In this document: positions 61,723-64,000 of the stretch, piece after piece
How the letters are laid out: each line of letters starts with the position of its first letter
Numbering within the stretch: the first letter of the stretch is position 1
Assembly (NCBI RefSeq): GCF_028389875.1
Contig: NC_084666.1
Location: 29,978,308 to 30,042,307, forward strand
Length of the DNA stretch: 64,000 nucleotides
Source of the DNA: Rhea pennata
Lineage: Eukaryota; Chordata; Aves; Rheiformes; Rheidae
Reading direction: 5' to 3'
The notes under the pieces: generated by a model
What the model was told of the DNA's origin: nothing
What the model saw: the letters and a program-made list of their open reading frames with translations, nothing else
Database searches by the model: none
Made by a program: the position numbers and the translations under genes

Positions 61723-64000
61723 GTAATGGGACTTTTTTCAGCTTCATTGCTTTCATTGAGGTAGTATATAGGAAATTTCGGCTTATTTGATGATACTGTT
61801 TGTGTCAGGCTGTCTGTTAGTTCCCCTTTTCAATAACTTGTCTGATTTCAAGCTCTCTTGAGAGAGCTGAGTGAGCTGACTCAATGAAACCTGTCTCTAT
61901 GTGGCGATGAAGAGTGAGGAACACGCATAAATGCACAGCAGGTCAAATTTCATTACTTCTTTAAAAAAAAAAAAAAAAAAAGCTTGTTGCTAGAAGTAAT
62001 AATTTTCTCGTTACTGTGATTTTTTTTTTTGACATTTAGCATTAATGTGTTATGTTTTACTCTGTTAGAATTAAGAGCATACAGTTTGGGGTGTTCCACT
62101 CACCACCACCAGACTATATTATTGGGCCATTATTATAATGTATACAGGTTTTGAAAACTTTCCAAAATTTCAGAAGTTTAAGAATCATCATTCATGGATT
62201 GATCAGTGGGCATACATATGTGAAGACAGACTATGCTGAATGTTTTCATAGCTTGAGTTACTACCACCAAAATAGAGAATTGCAGTGTATCAGAGTACAG
62301 TGAGTAACTCTGACTTCTGTGCTAACACACGTCCACGCAGAGGAGGAGATAAGCTTCCAGCTCCGTCCTTTCCTGTAGGTGGTCATCCATACTTGCATGT
62401 GCACAGCTTGGCAGGTGAAAGTATTTAGTTATTTCAGCAGCATCTGCTGTACTGTAGCTATTCAGAAAGATGGCAGTAGCATCTTCCATGTGCACCATAT
62501 TGAAATATCTTGCATAGCTGGGTGATACTTTGATATCTTCTTTTAACTTACAGGTCTTTAGTAGCAAATTATTTTTGGATGTTGTATATAATTGTGAACT
62601 GTGTTTACCAAAGCCTATTGAGAGAAGAGGAGGAAAGTCTTAGTTTATACTTTAGAGTTATGCATGGAAATTCGTCTGTGGAAGGACATCAAGAACTAGG
62701 CTCTCTGAAAGTTAAAAAAACAAAAAAACAAACAAAAAAAACCCCAAACCATTTGTCCCATCAGTAAACTATAATAGTAATATAGTCTTTAACCTGCCTT
62801 ATGCTGGGAAAGCATAAATTTGTGCCTTTTTCTGGATTTACTTGAGATACTTTGCATCTAATATTATGATAATATCGAGTTTGTTTTGAGCTGATCATAG
62901 TCCTTCAGTATCACTTTTGTCTTAAACACTCCATTGTGAACAGTGAGAAGGAAATCTAGATCCTGCTGACATCCAGAAAGAGTTTGCCATTGATTTGTGT
63001 AGAAACAGAGTTATCTTCCTAGCTCAGAAGTATTTGCTGTTGTAAATGAATGTTAACTTTATAATTATAGATTTGAATTTTTATTGATTAGATTAGATTA
63101 TTAGGACAGGACAACAATAGTAGATTTTTTATATTCACACTGTAGTTGAATTTTCCTATATAAACTGCGATTTAAAATAGTGGCATGATAATTTGAAGTG
63201 TATCCAGGCAAAAATCTCCAGAGGTCCCTTCCCACCTTACTGATTCTATGATTCTATGAAAATGTAAAGTAAATATGCCCATGAACAGAAAAATGTATTT
63301 GTATAAACGGTGCCTAAATAATGGGAACTCCGGCTAAAATGGAATCATGAGGAATTTTAAAGTATGTAGTTAAAAATTATGTCATTCTAAACTTTGGTTA
63401 TATAGGTATTTTGTTTGAATAAATCATTGCACTTGAACTATTTTGAGAGCAATTGTTTTGCATAACCATGTAAAACTTTGCTTCTGAAAGTCTGTGCAAA
63501 GCTTAATCCGGGTAGACTTATTGTTTATGCCTATTAGAGGGAGCAATCAAAAATCTTTTCCTTTTAAATAATAAAAGAAGAAAAATTGCTTAGTTCTTTC
63601 CTTTAGTTTTAGCAAACAATTAGTGCCTGTTTATTAAGACAGTTAAATTCAACAACTTTTAGATAACTAAATCAAAGTACAGATATAACCTGAAAAGTGA
63701 CTCTAATTTATATAAGGACACCAATTTTCACATGTGTTATTTAGTTCATATCCATGTCAGAAATGTTCACTTGCGACTAAAAAGCTTTTCCTCAGGCCAA
63801 CCATGCAAATTCAACCAGAGGTAGTGGGCCCTTTTTAGTTTCAGTGCTCTGTGTATGTTTTAGAAAGTGGATAGTTGCAAAAAATATATATTACTTAAAA
63901 ATTAAATAAATGATTATATTTTGGAATATGTACAGGGAGCAAAACTGTCAAATGCAATATTTAACGACTTTTTGAGCAAGGTGTTACCTCATTTTAAAGT
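61723..64000 (+). other. CEP135 intron 13 (open at right edge)
   Basis: No further CEP135 exon is recognisable. It contains an A19 run at 61963-61981, an A/C-rich stretch at 62718-62742 and one tiny CR1 tail at about 63213-63258. Confidence 0.75.
63213..63258 (+). mobile_element. CR1 3' tail only (about 46 bases)
   Basis: This matches only the last CR1 bases: ATCTCCAGAGGTCCCTTCC, then the TTACTGATTCTATGATTCT tail. It is an extreme 5' truncation of the same subfamily as the copies at 1-404, 13410-15163 and 28313-28655. Confidence 0.85.

Noticed and set aside
1-64000. CRISPR arrays, operons, phage or other prokaryotic systems, tRNA and rRNA genes
   Set aside because: The window is clearly vertebrate nuclear DNA with spliced genes. 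No regularly spaced repeats or tRNA-like promoter boxes with a cloverleaf were seen.

Overview
This window is from a vertebrate nuclear genome, most probably a bird. It is AT-rich with long introns, canonical splice signals and two GC-rich CpG-island promoters. It carries several CR1 non-LTR retrotransposons with the typical 3' octamer tail (ATTCTRTG repeats) and no SINE or L1 elements that I can recognise. I could not assign a species.

Three protein genes lie head to tail on the + strand: EXOC1L (3' part only), EXOC1 (complete coding region) and CEP135 (5' half). This is the order I know from vertebrate 4q12-type synteny. 1-404 is the 3' end of a CR1. 2613-4917 holds two coding exons of EXOC1L; its first coding exon is not visible and probably lies left of the window. 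4918-10290 shows nothing I can call. A CpG island at 10290-10990 is the EXOC1 promoter. EXOC1 has 19 coding exons between 16518 and 43400, encoding 902 residues, with CR1 copies in intron 1 and intron 10. A second CpG island at 44860-45450 is the CEP135 promoter. Twelve CEP135 coding exons between 49241 and 61722 encode the first 581 residues, and the gene runs off the right edge.

EXOC1 (Sec3) is a landmark subunit of the exocyst tethering complex at the plasma membrane. EXOC1L resembles only its N-terminal PH-like region and shares its exon layout, so it looks like a partial tandem duplicate. CEP135 is a coiled-coil centriole scaffold with no known functional link to the exocyst.

The most interesting observations concern splicing. 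A sense CR1 ends 8 bases before CEP135 exon 6, so it must supply the branch-point and pyrimidine region. CEP135 exon 4 has 23 adenines directly at its acceptor. EXOC1 has a GC-AG intron. EXOC1 also has an in-frame 21-nt microexon and an in-frame 45-nt cassette-like exon. I found no previously undescribed gene system; these are local oddities in otherwise known genes.
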